Of a stretch of 64,000 nucleotides of DNA, positions 44,736 to 53,763 are shown one piece after another. The stretch lies in the NCBI RefSeq assembly GCF_013377785.1, contig NZ_JABXWT010000014.1, forward strand, positions 54,681 through 118,680. The letters run 5' to 3'. The notes beneath the pieces were generated by a model. That model was not told where the DNA came from. It ran no database searches and was given only the letters and a program-made list of their open reading frames with translations. The first letter of the stretch is position 1, and every line of letters begins with the position of its first letter. A program made the translations under genes and the position numbers. This DNA is from Ruegeria haliotis (GTDB lineage Bacteria; Pseudomonadota; Alphaproteobacteria; Rhodobacterales; Rhodobacteraceae).

Positions 44736-46154
44736 ATGACTGATACGGAACAGACCCAAACGCCCATTCTCATCCTGATCACTCTCGCCGCAGCAACACT
44801 GACAGCCTCAATGGGCATCAGTATTGCGGCGGTACTGCTTCCAACCTTGACACGCAGTTTTTCGGCGACAGTGTCGGACGTACAGTGGGTGGTATTGGCC
44901 TATCTCGCGTCCGTGACCATCACAATCGTCTCGGCCGGGCGGCTGGGTGATCTCTTCGGTCATCGCCGCGTCCTGATTTCCGGTCTCGTCGTTTTTATTG
45001 CAGCGTCGATTCTGAGCGCGGCAGCCCCGAGCCTAAGCCTGTTGATTGCTGGTCGCGCGCTTCAGGGGTTTGGCGGAGCGATCCTGATCGCACTTCCGAT
45101 GTCTATCGCACGTGATCTCGTCCCGACACGGCAGCTTGGCACGGCGATGGGGTTGCTTGGGACGACCTCTGCCGCCGGGACAGCATTAGGTCCGTCGCTG
45201 GGTGGTGTGCTACTGGCCTTGGGTAACTGGCGCATGGCGTTCTGGCTCCTTGCCGGATTCGCTTGTGTCACGCTTGTTCTGTCCGTCATCTCCATCACTT
45301 GCAATTCAGAACGGCGGGCCGCCTCGGCCAAGGACTTGGATTTTCCAGGAACGTTTGTGTTGATGATCGCGCTTGCTGCTTATGCGCTGGCAACCAGTGG
45401 CGGAGCGGCTGGTATCCCTGTGTCATCAGGCGTGCTGTTTTCCTGTGCTCTGACAGCGATCGCCCTGTTTGTGATCATCGAAACCCGTGTCGCCTCGCCG
45501 CTGGTGCCAATGACTTTGCTTCTGGACCGCAGGACGGGCATCGGGTTTGCCATGAATCTAACTGTCAGCACTGTCATGATGTCCACCCTGATTGTTGGCC
45601 CGTTCTTTCTGGCCTTTTCGTTGGGGTTGAACGAGGCGCTCATTGGATTGGTCATGGCAGTTGGGCCAGTGGTTGCCGCACTCTTTGGTGTTCCGGCGGG
45701 TCGGCTAACGGACCGCATTGGTGCAAATCGAGCGATGATCATCGGCCTTGGACAGACTGTGGTCGGTTTACTGTGTCTGGCCTTCCTGCCACGATATTTC
45801 GGAGTTGGCGGATATGTGGCCGCGCTCTTCACCCTGACGCCAGCCTTTCAATTGTTTCTTGCTGCGAACAACACGGCAGTTCTGGTTGACGCCTCTAAGG
45901 AACAGCGGGGCCGTCTCTCCGGTTTGCTCGGTCTTTCGCGGAACCTTGGCTTGATGACGGGAGCTTCTGCCATGCCTACGCTGTTTGTTGCCATTGTCGG
46001 GGAAGAAGGTACCGCGAAAGCTTCTGTTGCGGATGTTGCACATGCCTTTTCGATGACCTTCACGGCCGCTGCGGTCTTGGCCCTACTTACTTTGGGATTG
46101 GCGATCTACGGCCAAACCGGGCACGCTAACAAAGCAACCAATCCAGCAGAGTGA
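44736..46154 (+). CDS. DHA2-family MFS efflux transporter
   Basis: 472 residues from ATG 44736; an ATG at 44712 is possible, but the ATG at 44685 lies inside the operator. About fourteen hydrophobic segments. DHA2 motifs: VLAYLASVTITIVSAGRLGDLFGHRRV in loop 2-3 (shown in full only up to 20 residues elsewhere) and LGTTSAAGTALGPSLGG in helix 5. Divergent from the MerR-type gene, probably induced by it. Substrate unknown. Confidence 0.88.
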   Translation: MTDTEQTQTPILILITLAAATLTASMGISIAAVLLPTLTRSFSATVSDVQWVVLAYLASVTITIVSAGRLGDLFGHRRVLISGLVVFIAASILSAAAPSLSLLIAGRALQGFGGAILIALPMSIARDLVPTRQLGTAMGLLGTTSAAGTALGPSLGGVLLALGNWRMAFWLLAGFACVTLVLSVISITCNSERRAASAKDLDFPGTFVLMIALAAYALATSGGAAGIPVSSGVLFSCALTAIALFVIIETRVASPLVPMTLLLDRRTGIGFAMNLTVSTVMMSTLIVGPFFLAFSLGLNEALIGLVMAVGPVVAALFGVPAGRLTDRIGANRAMIIGLGQTVVGLLCLAFLPRYFGVGGYVAALFTLTPAFQLFLAANNTAVLVDASKEQRGRLSGLLGLSRNLGLMTGASAMPTLFVAIVGEEGTAKASVADVAHAFSMTFTAAAVLALLTLGLAIYGQTGHANKATNPAE

Positions 46155-46236
46155 CAATTGGATTGCACACCGTGAAAGCGGCCTGGGGACGTTTGCTGGC
46201 GCGCGGATGTTCTGTAATGGGGATCGAGATCTGTTT

Positions 46237-46932
46237 TCAGGTCCGGGCCTTTTCAAAGACCGCCCACGCGTCTTCGAAGGCGGCGAAATCGAAACCTTCG
46301 GCGCGGGCGGGTTCAAGTACCAGTTTCTCGGTGTCCAGGAGCGTGCGGATTGCGTCAGAAAGTTCAGGGATATCCTCCTGCGGGATCACCAGAGCGCCAT
46401 GTCGGTCGACATGGATCAGATCGCCGTCTGCGACCTCCAATCCGAATACGGTAACCGGGGTCCCGATCTCGCGCACATGGACGAAGGCATGACTGGGGCC
46501 GACTGAACCGGCGATCACCGGAAAACCCTCGGGTAAATCTCCAAGGTCCCGCATGACGCCATTTGTAAGTGCACCAGACAGGCCAAATCCCTTGTGGATG
46601 GTCGTATTGATCTCGCCCCAAAAGGCGCCTACGGCGTTTTTGCCGTCCACGTCTTCGACAACGGCAATACCAGGGCGCGGACCTTTGGCCATATGACGGT
46701 AATAGTCCATGCGACGCATCTTGAGGATGTCAGGCGGTTCCGAGGGCGGATCGGCCGCCGCAATCTTGGCGGTTCGGGCATAGCCGACGATCGCGCCCGC
46801 ATCCGGGTCACTACACAGCACGGTACCGCGTGTGAAACGGTCGAAGCCACGACTGCCTTGAGCTACCTCGATTGCGTTGCAGACGGTTGGTGTATCAACA
46901 GATTTCAAAAGCGCCAGTAGATCATCGTTCAT
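46237..46932 (-). CDS. RraA-type aldolase/decarboxylase (HMG/CHA aldolase-like)
   Basis: 231 residues from ATG 46932 with AAGGAG upstream; a TTG six bases earlier is possible. The RraA fold motif is GALTNGVMRDLGDLPEGFPV with the Arg-Asp pair that binds substrate and metal. Class II members cleave 4-hydroxy-4-methyl-2-oxoglutarate-type compounds to pyruvate or decarboxylate oxaloacetate; others bind RNase E. Given the catabolic neighbours, an aldolase or decarboxylase acting on a pathway intermediate is more likely. Last gene of the left arm, overlapping the alpha/beta hydrolase by 11 bases. Confidence 0.88.
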   Translation of the reverse strand: MNDDLLALLKSVDTPTVCNAIEVAQGSRGFDRFTRGTVLCSDPDAGAIVGYARTAKIAAADPPSEPPDILKMRRMDYYRHMAKGPRPGIAVVEDVDGKNAVGAFWGEINTTIHKGFGLSGALTNGVMRDLGDLPEGFPVIAGSVGPSHAFVHVREIGTPVTVFGLEVADGDLIHVDRHGALVIPQEDIPELSDAIRTLLDTEKLVLEPARAEGFDFAAFEDAWAVFEKART

Positions 46933-47629
46933 CGTCAATCTCCTTCAGCCAGCGGCGCAGGGCGTGTGTGGTCTCATGGGGTTTTTCAAGTGTTGGCAGA
47001 TGTCCTGCACCGTCGATGATCACCAGTTCCGATCGCGGTAGCAGTTTGTGCATCAATTCATGTCGGGAAATCGGGCAGAGCTTGTCTTCCCGTCCGCACA
47101 GCACTAGCGCCGGTTTGTTGAAATGGCGCAAGGTTTCGCTCTGGTCTGGCCTGTCTCGCAGCGCGATGGACTGTTCGCAAAACACGTCGGGGCCCAGTTC
47201 CAGTGCCATATTCATGCACAGTTCCAGAATTGCAGCCCGGTTTTCGCCGTCGCTGAGGTAATTGGGCTTCATTTCGTCTCGCATAACGCTGTCGAGTTGT
47301 CCGGTGCGGGCGCGCTTCATCTGCGGGCCGCGGCGGGCTTGGATCTCTTCGGTCTCGGCCGACGGGTTGGTGTCCAACAGCGCCAGTCCAGCAACACGGT
47401 CAGGAGCCTGCCGCAGCACCTCCATTGCCGCGATTCCACCCATCGAAAGACCGCCCAGTGCGAAACGCTCAGGCGCATTTTTCAGGACCTCGGTCGCAAG
47501 CCTTTCCATCGTGTTGCTGCCGGACAAGGTGGGGACGAACACGGGTCGCTCTGAAGATAATGCCTCGGTTTGTGATGCGAACAGCCGTGCATCGCACATC
47601 ATACCCGGCAGCAGGATCAGTGGCGTCAT
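46922..47629 (-). CDS. Alpha/beta hydrolase
   Basis: 235 residues, soluble. Oxyanion turn LLPGMMCDARLF, nucleophile elbow GLSMGG (Ser about residue 82), catalytic His in GAGHLPTLEKP. The size and motifs match small esterases and lactonases such as enol-lactone hydrolases. Within the catabolic operon it could open a lactone or ester. It directly abuts the MetE-like gene, with no intervening base, and overlaps the RraA gene. Confidence 0.87.
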   Translation of the reverse strand: MTPLILLPGMMCDARLFASQTEALSSERPVFVPTLSGSNTMERLATEVLKNAPERFALGGLSMGGIAAMEVLRQAPDRVAGLALLDTNPSAETEEIQARRGPQMKRARTGQLDSVMRDEMKPNYLSDGENRAAILELCMNMALELGPDVFCEQSIALRDRPDQSETLRHFNKPALVLCGREDKLCPISRHELMHKLLPRSELVIIDGAGHLPTLEKPHETTHALRRWLKEIDDER

Positions 47630-48760
47630 CTATTCCCCCGGCACGGATGCAGCGCCTTCAGACAGAACCGCCAGCTTGGCATATGCAATCGCCGGATCGA
47701 CCGCGCCGAACCCGGCAAACGTACCAAAGCCGCAATCGCTGCCGGCAATCACCCTTTTGGTTCCGACGATGTCGGTGAAGCGTTTCAGGCGTTGCGCCAC
47801 CAACTCGGGGTGTTCGACAAAGTTCGTGGTTGTATCGACGACGCCAGGTACCAATACCTTGTCCTCGGGGATATCCGCCTTGCGGTCACGGAATACGGAC
47901 CATTCGTGACCGTGGCGGGGGTTGGATGTCTCGAAGAGAACATAGCGGGATTTGGTCGCCATCAGCGTATCGAACATCTTGGACATCGGGATGTCACACA
48001 GATGAGGACCTTCGTAATTGCCCCAGCAGATATGCACCCGTACGCGGTCTTGTGGTACGTCTGAGAGTGCATGGTTCAGCGCGTCCACATGCATCTGCGC
48101 CACATTCACGAACTCCTCATCCGAGAGATCGGTGAATAACATGTGCCGGGACAGAGCGAGGTCGGGGCAATCCAGTTGCAGATCCAGACCGGCAGCAACG
48201 ATCGTTTCGTATTCCTCTTTCATCGCGTCGGCTAGCGCGGCAAGATAAGCCTCGCGCGATTTGTAGTAATCGTTTTGCAGGAACAGCGAGATAACCCCGG
48301 GACTGGCCGCATTCATAAAGCCACGGGAAATTCCGTGTTCAGTCATCGCCGATTTCAGATTGGCGATGTCCTTTTGCAACTCATCCTGTCCTTTTGAACG
48401 GACCTCACCGGTGCACATGGGGCGCACATATTGCGGCGTACCACCAGAGTCCGCAATGCGCTGTAGAAAGCTGGGGAACATCTTCAGGTCGGCAGGGGCA
48501 TTTCGGGGGCTGTCGCCGGAGAAGCCGCTATAACGGTCCTTCACATAGGTCGCATAGCTGATCTTGGAAGTTTCGCCATCGGACACGATGTCGATCCCGG
48601 CGTCCTTTTGCTTTTTGACAGTGTCCGAGACCGCCATGGTCATGCAGGCGTCAAACGCCGCCGCGTCGTAGGGTTCTTCGCGTTCGCGGGCGAAGATGAA
48701 ATCTACCACATCTTGCGAGCGGGGCAGGCTGCCCACATGGGTTGTCAGAACACGGGTCAT
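47630..48760 (-). CDS. MetE-like zinc methyl/alkyltransferase (cobalamin-independent methionine synthase II family)
   Basis: 376 residues from ATG 48760, preceded by GGGAGAAGATCAAG. It corresponds to the C-terminal barrel of MetE alone: TTHVGSLPRSQD at the start, DGETSK, VHICWGN with the His-x-Cys zinc ligands and SDCGFGTF with the second Cys. Short MetE-like proteins activate a thiol on zinc and transfer methyl or alkyl groups, as in methionine synthesis and epoxyalkane:CoM transferase. In this operon it may take a methyl or C-S/C-O bound group from the substrate. Donor and acceptor unknown. Confidence 0.88.
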   Translation of the reverse strand: MTRVLTTHVGSLPRSQDVVDFIFAREREEPYDAAAFDACMTMAVSDTVKKQKDAGIDIVSDGETSKISYATYVKDRYSGFSGDSPRNAPADLKMFPSFLQRIADSGGTPQYVRPMCTGEVRSKGQDELQKDIANLKSAMTEHGISRGFMNAASPGVISLFLQNDYYKSREAYLAALADAMKEEYETIVAAGLDLQLDCPDLALSRHMLFTDLSDEEFVNVAQMHVDALNHALSDVPQDRVRVHICWGNYEGPHLCDIPMSKMFDTLMATKSRYVLFETSNPRHGHEWSVFRDRKADIPEDKVLVPGVVDTTTNFVEHPELVAQRLKRFTDIVGTKRVIAGSDCGFGTFAGFGAVDPAIAYAKLAVLSEGAASVPGE

Positions 48761-48845
48761 CTTGATCTTCTCCCTTGTCTTTTTTGGAAACCACAGCTTT
48801 GGATGTTGGGAGGCGGCCAGTGTTAAACCGGCCACCGTATTACGT

Positions 48846-49808
48846 TCAGGTCCCTGTCCAGGTGGTTCCAGCCGGATCGTCGGTTGCGGTAATGCGATAG
48901 AGACCCGCCTGACCGGTCATCGACGGCTCGGCACTGTAGCTTTCACCGGGCAGAACCAGCGCGGTATCGCCACTGGACAGAGTGGTTTCGTACCCGTCTA
49001 CGATGATGCTCCAATGGCCGCTGGCGGGCATCAACACGACGGGTGTTACCGCCTTCACCGGCTTGGAAACGCAAGAACCGCGCCCAAGGAAGTCGACCTC
49101 AAACCCCGGCTTGTCTTTGATTAGGCCGTTTTCGCCGATTACCACTGCGGGTTTGTTGGCCGAAAGCGCCATCAGGTCCCAATACCGGGCGACGTACTTG
49201 CCCACGACCTCTTCGACCGGCACCTCTGGGTAGCCCTTAAGTTGCTCTTCGGTCAACAGAGGCATCGGGCGCACGTTGTGCGGCAGTTCGTGCCCTTTTT
49301 TTGAGTCATACAGCACACCGTTGTCACCCAGCATCAGCCCGTGCGCCTGTGCGTCTTCGATGACCTGAGGCGCCCATGTCACCCCGCCACCCGCATCGTC
49401 ACCGCCCAGAATGGCCATAATCATCCCGTAGTCCTGACCTACATTCTCGAACCCGCGAAAGATCCCGGTCGGGATGTTGAAGATATCACCCTCCTCGGCA
49501 ATGAACTCTCCGGCTGTGCCATAACGGCCCCAGAAAAAGCGCCAGCGCCCCTTGGCGACAAAAAACACCTCGGCTGTGGTGTGGCTGTGCAATGAGTTGC
49601 GGCATTTCGGTGGTTGGCCCGCCGCGCCGATGTTGAACCCGATCTTGTCAGTGATGTGGACGTGCTGATCCGGGCTTTCCGATACACCGCCGCCGATGAT
49701 GGTAAAGTTCTCTTTCTGGTCCGATCCCGGTGTGTGGGCGTCGATGAACGCAGTCTTGCAGGGTTTTAGCTCTCCGTAGCGAACGATGCGGTCTTGTACA
49801 GTGCTCAT
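48846..49808 (-). CDS. Bicupin protein
   Basis: 320 residues; AAGGAGATTAAACT precedes the ATG. Two cupin halves: the first with HSHTTAEVFFVAKGRWRFFWG and EGDIFNIPTGIFRGFEN (metal ligands His-x-His, Glu), the second with MPASGHWSIIVDGYETTLSSG in which the His pair is lost. The pattern recalls gentisate dioxygenase-type and quercetinase-type bicupins, but key aromatic-substrate residues are not recognisable. Oxygenase or isomerase is open. It is flanked by an 85-base gap to the MetE-like gene and a 151-base gap upstream, so it may have its own promoter. Confidence 0.85.
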   Translation of the reverse strand: MSTVQDRIVRYGELKPCKTAFIDAHTPGSDQKENFTIIGGGVSESPDQHVHITDKIGFNIGAAGQPPKCRNSLHSHTTAEVFFVAKGRWRFFWGRYGTAGEFIAEEGDIFNIPTGIFRGFENVGQDYGMIMAILGGDDAGGGVTWAPQVIEDAQAHGLMLGDNGVLYDSKKGHELPHNVRPMPLLTEEQLKGYPEVPVEEVVGKYVARYWDLMALSANKPAVVIGENGLIKDKPGFEVDFLGRGSCVSKPVKAVTPVVLMPASGHWSIIVDGYETTLSSGDTALVLPGESYSAEPSMTGQAGLYRITATDDPAGTTWTGT

Positions 49809-49959
49809 AGTTTAATCTCCTTGGAAGTGGGGGGTGATGGGATCAAACCCCGTCCCCGGGAGGGCGATTGTTCAGCCGCCGTGCGCGCACGCTGGCACGA
49901 TGCGCATGAAAGCGTCGCGCGGCCTGACTGGCATCCAGATATGAGACTGCCCGGACCAC

Positions 49960-50931
49960 TCAGGTATCGCCGGTCTGCAACAGGATCTGCTTCCAGATCG
50001 CGACCTCGTCGTAGAGGCTGAATTCCCGGCGCAAACCCCAAGGGCCGAATTCGGCATGGGACATTCCCATGACATGCACCTTTGCACCTGTCGGACGTCC
50101 AAAGGCACCCCAGCCGTCATGCGTTCCGTCCAGAGACCAGCGGATCGCGGCGCGCGGGGACATCATGCCCCCGTCCATGCCAATTTGGTGGTGAATTTTG
50201 AATTGCGCGTTTGGGAAGGATGACCGCAAGCCAACCCAAAACTGACAGGCGGCCTCGCGTCCGATGGCTTGTTTTCCGCTTGCGTATTCGCCGATCACAG
50301 CACGGTCATAGTCTACAAGGATGTGATTGAAATCCTTATTCATGATCCGGGTCAGAGTGTCGGCGTAACCCGCACCCCATTCGTTGTCATTACCGGACCC
50401 GTGATACCCGCCATCCAAGTCGATTTCGGGCGTAAACGGTGCAGTTGCGAGTTCCGGACCACCTTCAGCCGCAATTAGGTCACGTGTGTATTCTTCGGGT
50501 TCCAGCCCCAACTGGCGCACGAGGCCGCCGTAGTCCCGCACCAACCATTCGTCATAGATCGTTTCGCCTTTGGCGGCGCAATCGGCGATCACACGAACGG
50601 TCCATTTCTTGCCGCTGGCCTTGCCGAATTGCCCGTCCTGCAAGTGTGTGGCCGTCGTCAGCAATCGGTGCGAAGACAAGTGCCCGTGTTCTTCGGACTC
50701 GGACCAGATTACATCCTCGGCCAGCAATTGACGGTCAGGGAATTCATGACAGGTCGCCATGGTCGCCGCGATAACACCCTGATTGCCGCGACTGATACCC
50801 ATTGGCGTGCGCACCGGAATATCGGGCGCGTAATAACGGTTGAGCGTTTCGGTTCCGCGACCCTCCCAAATCTCTTTGGTGATGCCTATGATGTAGTCCG
50901 GAAAATCTTTCCACTTCTCGGCATATGTCAT
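49960..50931 (-). CDS. Double SnoaL/NTF2-like protein, type A
   Basis: 323 residues, two NTF2-like halves. The first runs from DFPDYIIGITKEIWEG through AEDVIWSESEEHG and VIADCAAKGETIYDEWL; the second from NEWGAGYADTLTRIMN to MSHAEFGPWGLRREFSLYDE. It is the partner of the type A protein in the right arm: both share the ITxxIWE, EDVIW and VIAxC blocks. Such folds act as cyclases, isomerases, hydrolases or lyases on small compounds. The start overlaps the lacI stop (ATGA). No catalytic assignment is possible. Confidence 0.85.
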   Translation of the reverse strand: MTYAEKWKDFPDYIIGITKEIWEGRGTETLNRYYAPDIPVRTPMGISRGNQGVIAATMATCHEFPDRQLLAEDVIWSESEEHGHLSSHRLLTTATHLQDGQFGKASGKKWTVRVIADCAAKGETIYDEWLVRDYGGLVRQLGLEPEEYTRDLIAAEGGPELATAPFTPEIDLDGGYHGSGNDNEWGAGYADTLTRIMNKDFNHILVDYDRAVIGEYASGKQAIGREAACQFWVGLRSSFPNAQFKIHHQIGMDGGMMSPRAAIRWSLDGTHDGWGAFGRPTGAKVHVMGMSHAEFGPWGLRREFSLYDEVAIWKQILLQTGDT

Positions 50932-51941
50932 CGGGTGAAGCCTTTCGGTTTTTTCGCCGACCCTCGGATTTTGAGGGGGCCGGGAATCTGGATACGTTCT
51001 GAAGCGGCGTCATTTTCAATTCTTGCAAGCAGCACATCGACAGTTGCATTGACCATCTGATTGATGGGCTGTCGTATCGTGGTAAGATCATATGCGGGCC
51101 AGGCAGCTATGGGCACATCGTCATAACCGATGACACTCACGTCATCCGGGACCGACAGCCCAAGTTCAAAACGCAATGTGTCCATAACGGCAAAGGCCAT
51201 GTGGTCATTGCCGACAAAGATTGCATCTGGCCTATCTGGTGAATCGCACAGGCTGCGAGTAATTTCTGACGCGATTTTTTGGCTGTATCTGCCATCTTCA
51301 ACGGCAACAGGTGCGATACCGTGTTCCGCTAACCCGTCGACAAAGCCACGCATGCGGTCGAGGCCGGTGGACGATTCAAGCCAGCCCGAAATATGTGCAA
51401 TCTTGCGATGCCCCCCGGCAAACAGAAAGTTAGCAACGGTGCGGCCGCCTTTGACGTTGTCGGATGTCACCTGCGCCAGATTGCCGGTATCTTGCCCCCG
51501 GTTAAACAAGACCACCGGGATGCCAGCGTCATGGCATCGTTTTGCGATGTCATTCGACATGGCGACAGAGGCGGTAATGATCCCTTCCACCTGATAGGAC
51601 ATTAGTTCTTCGACAATTTGGCCAACGCTGTCATCGTTTTTGGCCATAAACAGCATGATATGATAGCCGCGTGCCTTCAGGGCGTGATCAAGGTGTTCCA
51701 GTGCCATCGGGTAGAACTGGTTTTCCAGATAGGCCACAACCACGCCGATCACGCGACTTTTGCCGGTAATCATCGCACGGGCCAGCGTGTTCGGGCGGTA
51801 ACCCAGTTCTTCGGCCGCCTTGATCACCTTACTTCGGGTCGCCGCCGAGGCAGATGCACCGGGCGTAAAAACACGGCTGACCGCTGATTGGCTGACGCCC
51901 GCTTGGCGGGCAACGTCGAAGGATGTGACCTTATCCGCCAT
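50928..51941 (-). CDS. LacI-family transcriptional regulator
   Basis: 337 residues. HTH at 5-25 (SFDVARQAGVSQSAVSRVF), hinge helix with AEELGYRPNTLARAM, then a periplasmic-binding-protein-like effector domain (RVIGVVVAYLENQFYPM, DAIFVGNDHMAFAVMD, PDDVSVIGYDDVPIAAWP). It lies inside the left arm, overlapping the SDR stop and the SnoaL start, and is the only regulator of the cluster. It probably represses both arms until the imported compound or a breakdown product binds. Confidence 0.93.
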   Translation of the reverse strand: MADKVTSFDVARQAGVSQSAVSRVFTPGASASAATRSKVIKAAEELGYRPNTLARAMITGKSRVIGVVVAYLENQFYPMALEHLDHALKARGYHIMLFMAKNDDSVGQIVEELMSYQVEGIITASVAMSNDIAKRCHDAGIPVVLFNRGQDTGNLAQVTSDNVKGGRTVANFLFAGGHRKIAHISGWLESSTGLDRMRGFVDGLAEHGIAPVAVEDGRYSQKIASEITRSLCDSPDRPDAIFVGNDHMAFAVMDTLRFELGLSVPDDVSVIGYDDVPIAAWPAYDLTTIRQPINQMVNATVDVLLARIENDAASERIQIPGPLKIRGSAKKPKGFTR

Positions 51942-52705
51942 CAGTCTGCCGTCCAGCCGCCATCAACCAGCAGTGCGGTGCCGGTGACAAGGTTTGAAGC
52001 GTCCGATGCGAGGTACACAGCGGCTCCGGTGATATCGCTCAACTCACCTACACGGCCCAGCTTGATCTTGTCTTCAATCCATGCGCGGCGTTCAGGAATG
52101 GCCAGTGTTTGTTCCGCCAATGGCGTTCGAATGAATGTGGGCGCGATCGTGTTGACGCGAATACCGAGCTGCCCCCATTCAATAGCCATTGCCTTGGTGA
52201 AGCCTTCGACCGCGTGTTTGGTGCCGCAATATACCGCCCGGTCAATCCCTCCGACTTGGCCCATCTGGCTGGTAATGTTGATGAGGCTGCCCGGTTTGCC
52301 CGCCTTGATCAGTCCGCGCGCGACGACACGGGTCAGAAAGTAGGCGCCTTTGAAGTTCAGGTCGTTGACAGCGTCGAAATCGACCTCGGTGGTTTCAAGC
52401 GCCGGAGAGTGTCGGGCAAGTCCGGCGGAATTGATCAGAATGTCGAAAAGGCCATTGGCCTCCACCGCCGTCTCGGTCGCGGATATGTCGGACACGTCCA
52501 GCGTTAAACTGTCGGCGCTCCAACCTTTCGCAATGAATGCTTCGACGATTTCGGACAGCCTGTCCGCCCGGCGGGCCGCCAGTGTCACCTCTGCCCCGTG
52601 GCTGGCCAATGCGGTTGCGCAGGCAAGGCCAATTCCCGACGAAGCACCAGCGACAAGCGCGCGTTTGCCATCAAGGCGGAAAGATGGAGGTGGGGGTAAG
52701 TTCAT
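51941..52705 (-). CDS. Short-chain dehydrogenase/reductase
   Basis: 254 residues, classical SDR. NAD(P) loop AGASSGIG, the LINSAG motif, catalytic Ser in NITSQMGQ and YCGTK for the Tyr-x3-Lys pair. It oxidises or reduces a hydroxyl or keto group of a pathway intermediate. The start overlaps the stop of the type B SnoaL gene, and its stop shares bases with the lacI start (TGATG), so it is tightly coupled. Confidence 0.93.
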   Translation of the reverse strand: MNLPPPPSFRLDGKRALVAGASSGIGLACATALASHGAEVTLAARRADRLSEIVEAFIAKGWSADSLTLDVSDISATETAVEANGLFDILINSAGLARHSPALETTEVDFDAVNDLNFKGAYFLTRVVARGLIKAGKPGSLINITSQMGQVGGIDRAVYCGTKHAVEGFTKAMAIEWGQLGIRVNTIAPTFIRTPLAEQTLAIPERRAWIEDKIKLGRVGELSDITGAAVYLASDASNLVTGTALLVDGGWTAD

Positions 52706-53757
52706 CAGGGATCTCCGACAGGGTAAGGCACGCGCCCCGGAACGCGGGCCTTATTGAATTCGCGCAATCGCCTGAAGACGTCCACCCCCAACTGTCGGTA
52801 TGCATCCAGAAGATCGACCATGACCCAGTTTTCACGGATACGACCATCGGAAATTCTCCAGAAATCCAGACTGCGCATGGTGATCCGCTTGCCAGAGGGC
52901 GCGATACCCATCCACCCGTCATCCGTAACTGTCTGGATCATGTCAGGCCAGCCAGTGACAGCCACATAAGGTCCATCGCCGAAGAAGTGATAGGTGATCT
53001 CATCCAGATGTTGCCCACGATCCGGCATGCCTGACAGGAACGGAATCTGGTGCCAGTTGCGAAAGCCCCGGATGCCCCGGCACGTGCCAATCCCGGCAGG
53101 ACCATACCAGGTCATACACTCGTGCCAGAATCGCGACATCTCCATCACCTCGGGTCCGCCTTGCGACGGGTGCCGTTTCATATGGTTCAGCATATCGACA
53201 ATCAGATCGCGGCTGGTGTTACTTTCTGCAGGATCGCGTGAGGCGCGCAACAGACCGTCAGCTGAGGCTGGTCCGGGGACAAGTATTTCAGCACCCAAAG
53301 ACGGTGCCATGGGCCACGCGCCGACCTGCATCATGACTTCGGGAATGTCCCAGATCATCTGCATCTCAGCGATCTTTCCATCCACGATGCGATAGTACTC
53401 GTGGAACCGCATATGCACGAAGTGCCCGGACGGCGGAATGTCCAGCAGCGGCCCTGCAAAGGTGCCTACGTAATGCCCGCCGCAGCCGACCCACTCATTG
53501 TCGTGCTCATCCTCACCAGCCATGACCAGCCAGTCGCGTCGTTCTGCATCCGGCCAAGCCTCGCGCAACGGGGTAAGAACGTTTTGAAAGAACGCCTCGG
53601 GGCCGATTTGATCCCCAAACGGGTGACAGCAATGGAAGATTGCATCCGGTGTCGCACACGTATCAAGCACGTTCCGAATACTGACATCATCCCAATTGTA
53701 CAGGGCGGCCCGCAGCGGGGTCAGCAAATCGCAGTTCATGTCGTGGGGCGCGGGCAT
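52705..53757 (-). CDS. Double SnoaL/NTF2-like protein, type B
   Basis: 350 residues in two NTF2-like halves. Distinctive blocks are HPFGDQIGPEAFF, VGCGGHYVGTF, WDIPEVMMQVG between halves, MTWYGPAGIGTCRG, then GWMGIAPSGKRI and ENWVMVDLLDAYRQLGVDVF. The same blocks are in the type B protein of the right arm, so they are paralogues. The HYVG and IPPSG turns line the usual substrate cavity. Ends with a basic tail. Seven bases separate it from the HisD-like gene. Confidence 0.85.
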   Translation of the reverse strand: MPAPHDMNCDLLTPLRAALYNWDDVSIRNVLDTCATPDAIFHCCHPFGDQIGPEAFFQNVLTPLREAWPDAERRDWLVMAGEDEHDNEWVGCGGHYVGTFAGPLLDIPPSGHFVHMRFHEYYRIVDGKIAEMQMIWDIPEVMMQVGAWPMAPSLGAEILVPGPASADGLLRASRDPAESNTSRDLIVDMLNHMKRHPSQGGPEVMEMSRFWHECMTWYGPAGIGTCRGIRGFRNWHQIPFLSGMPDRGQHLDEITYHFFGDGPYVAVTGWPDMIQTVTDDGWMGIAPSGKRITMRSLDFWRISDGRIRENWVMVDLLDAYRQLGVDVFRRLREFNKARVPGRVPYPVGDP

Positions 53758-53763
53758 CTGATG

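Noticed and set aside
49840..49862. Sequence similar to a tRNA T arm (GGGGTTTGATCCC on the minus strand)
   Set aside because: No cloverleaf can be formed around it in the 151-bp gap.
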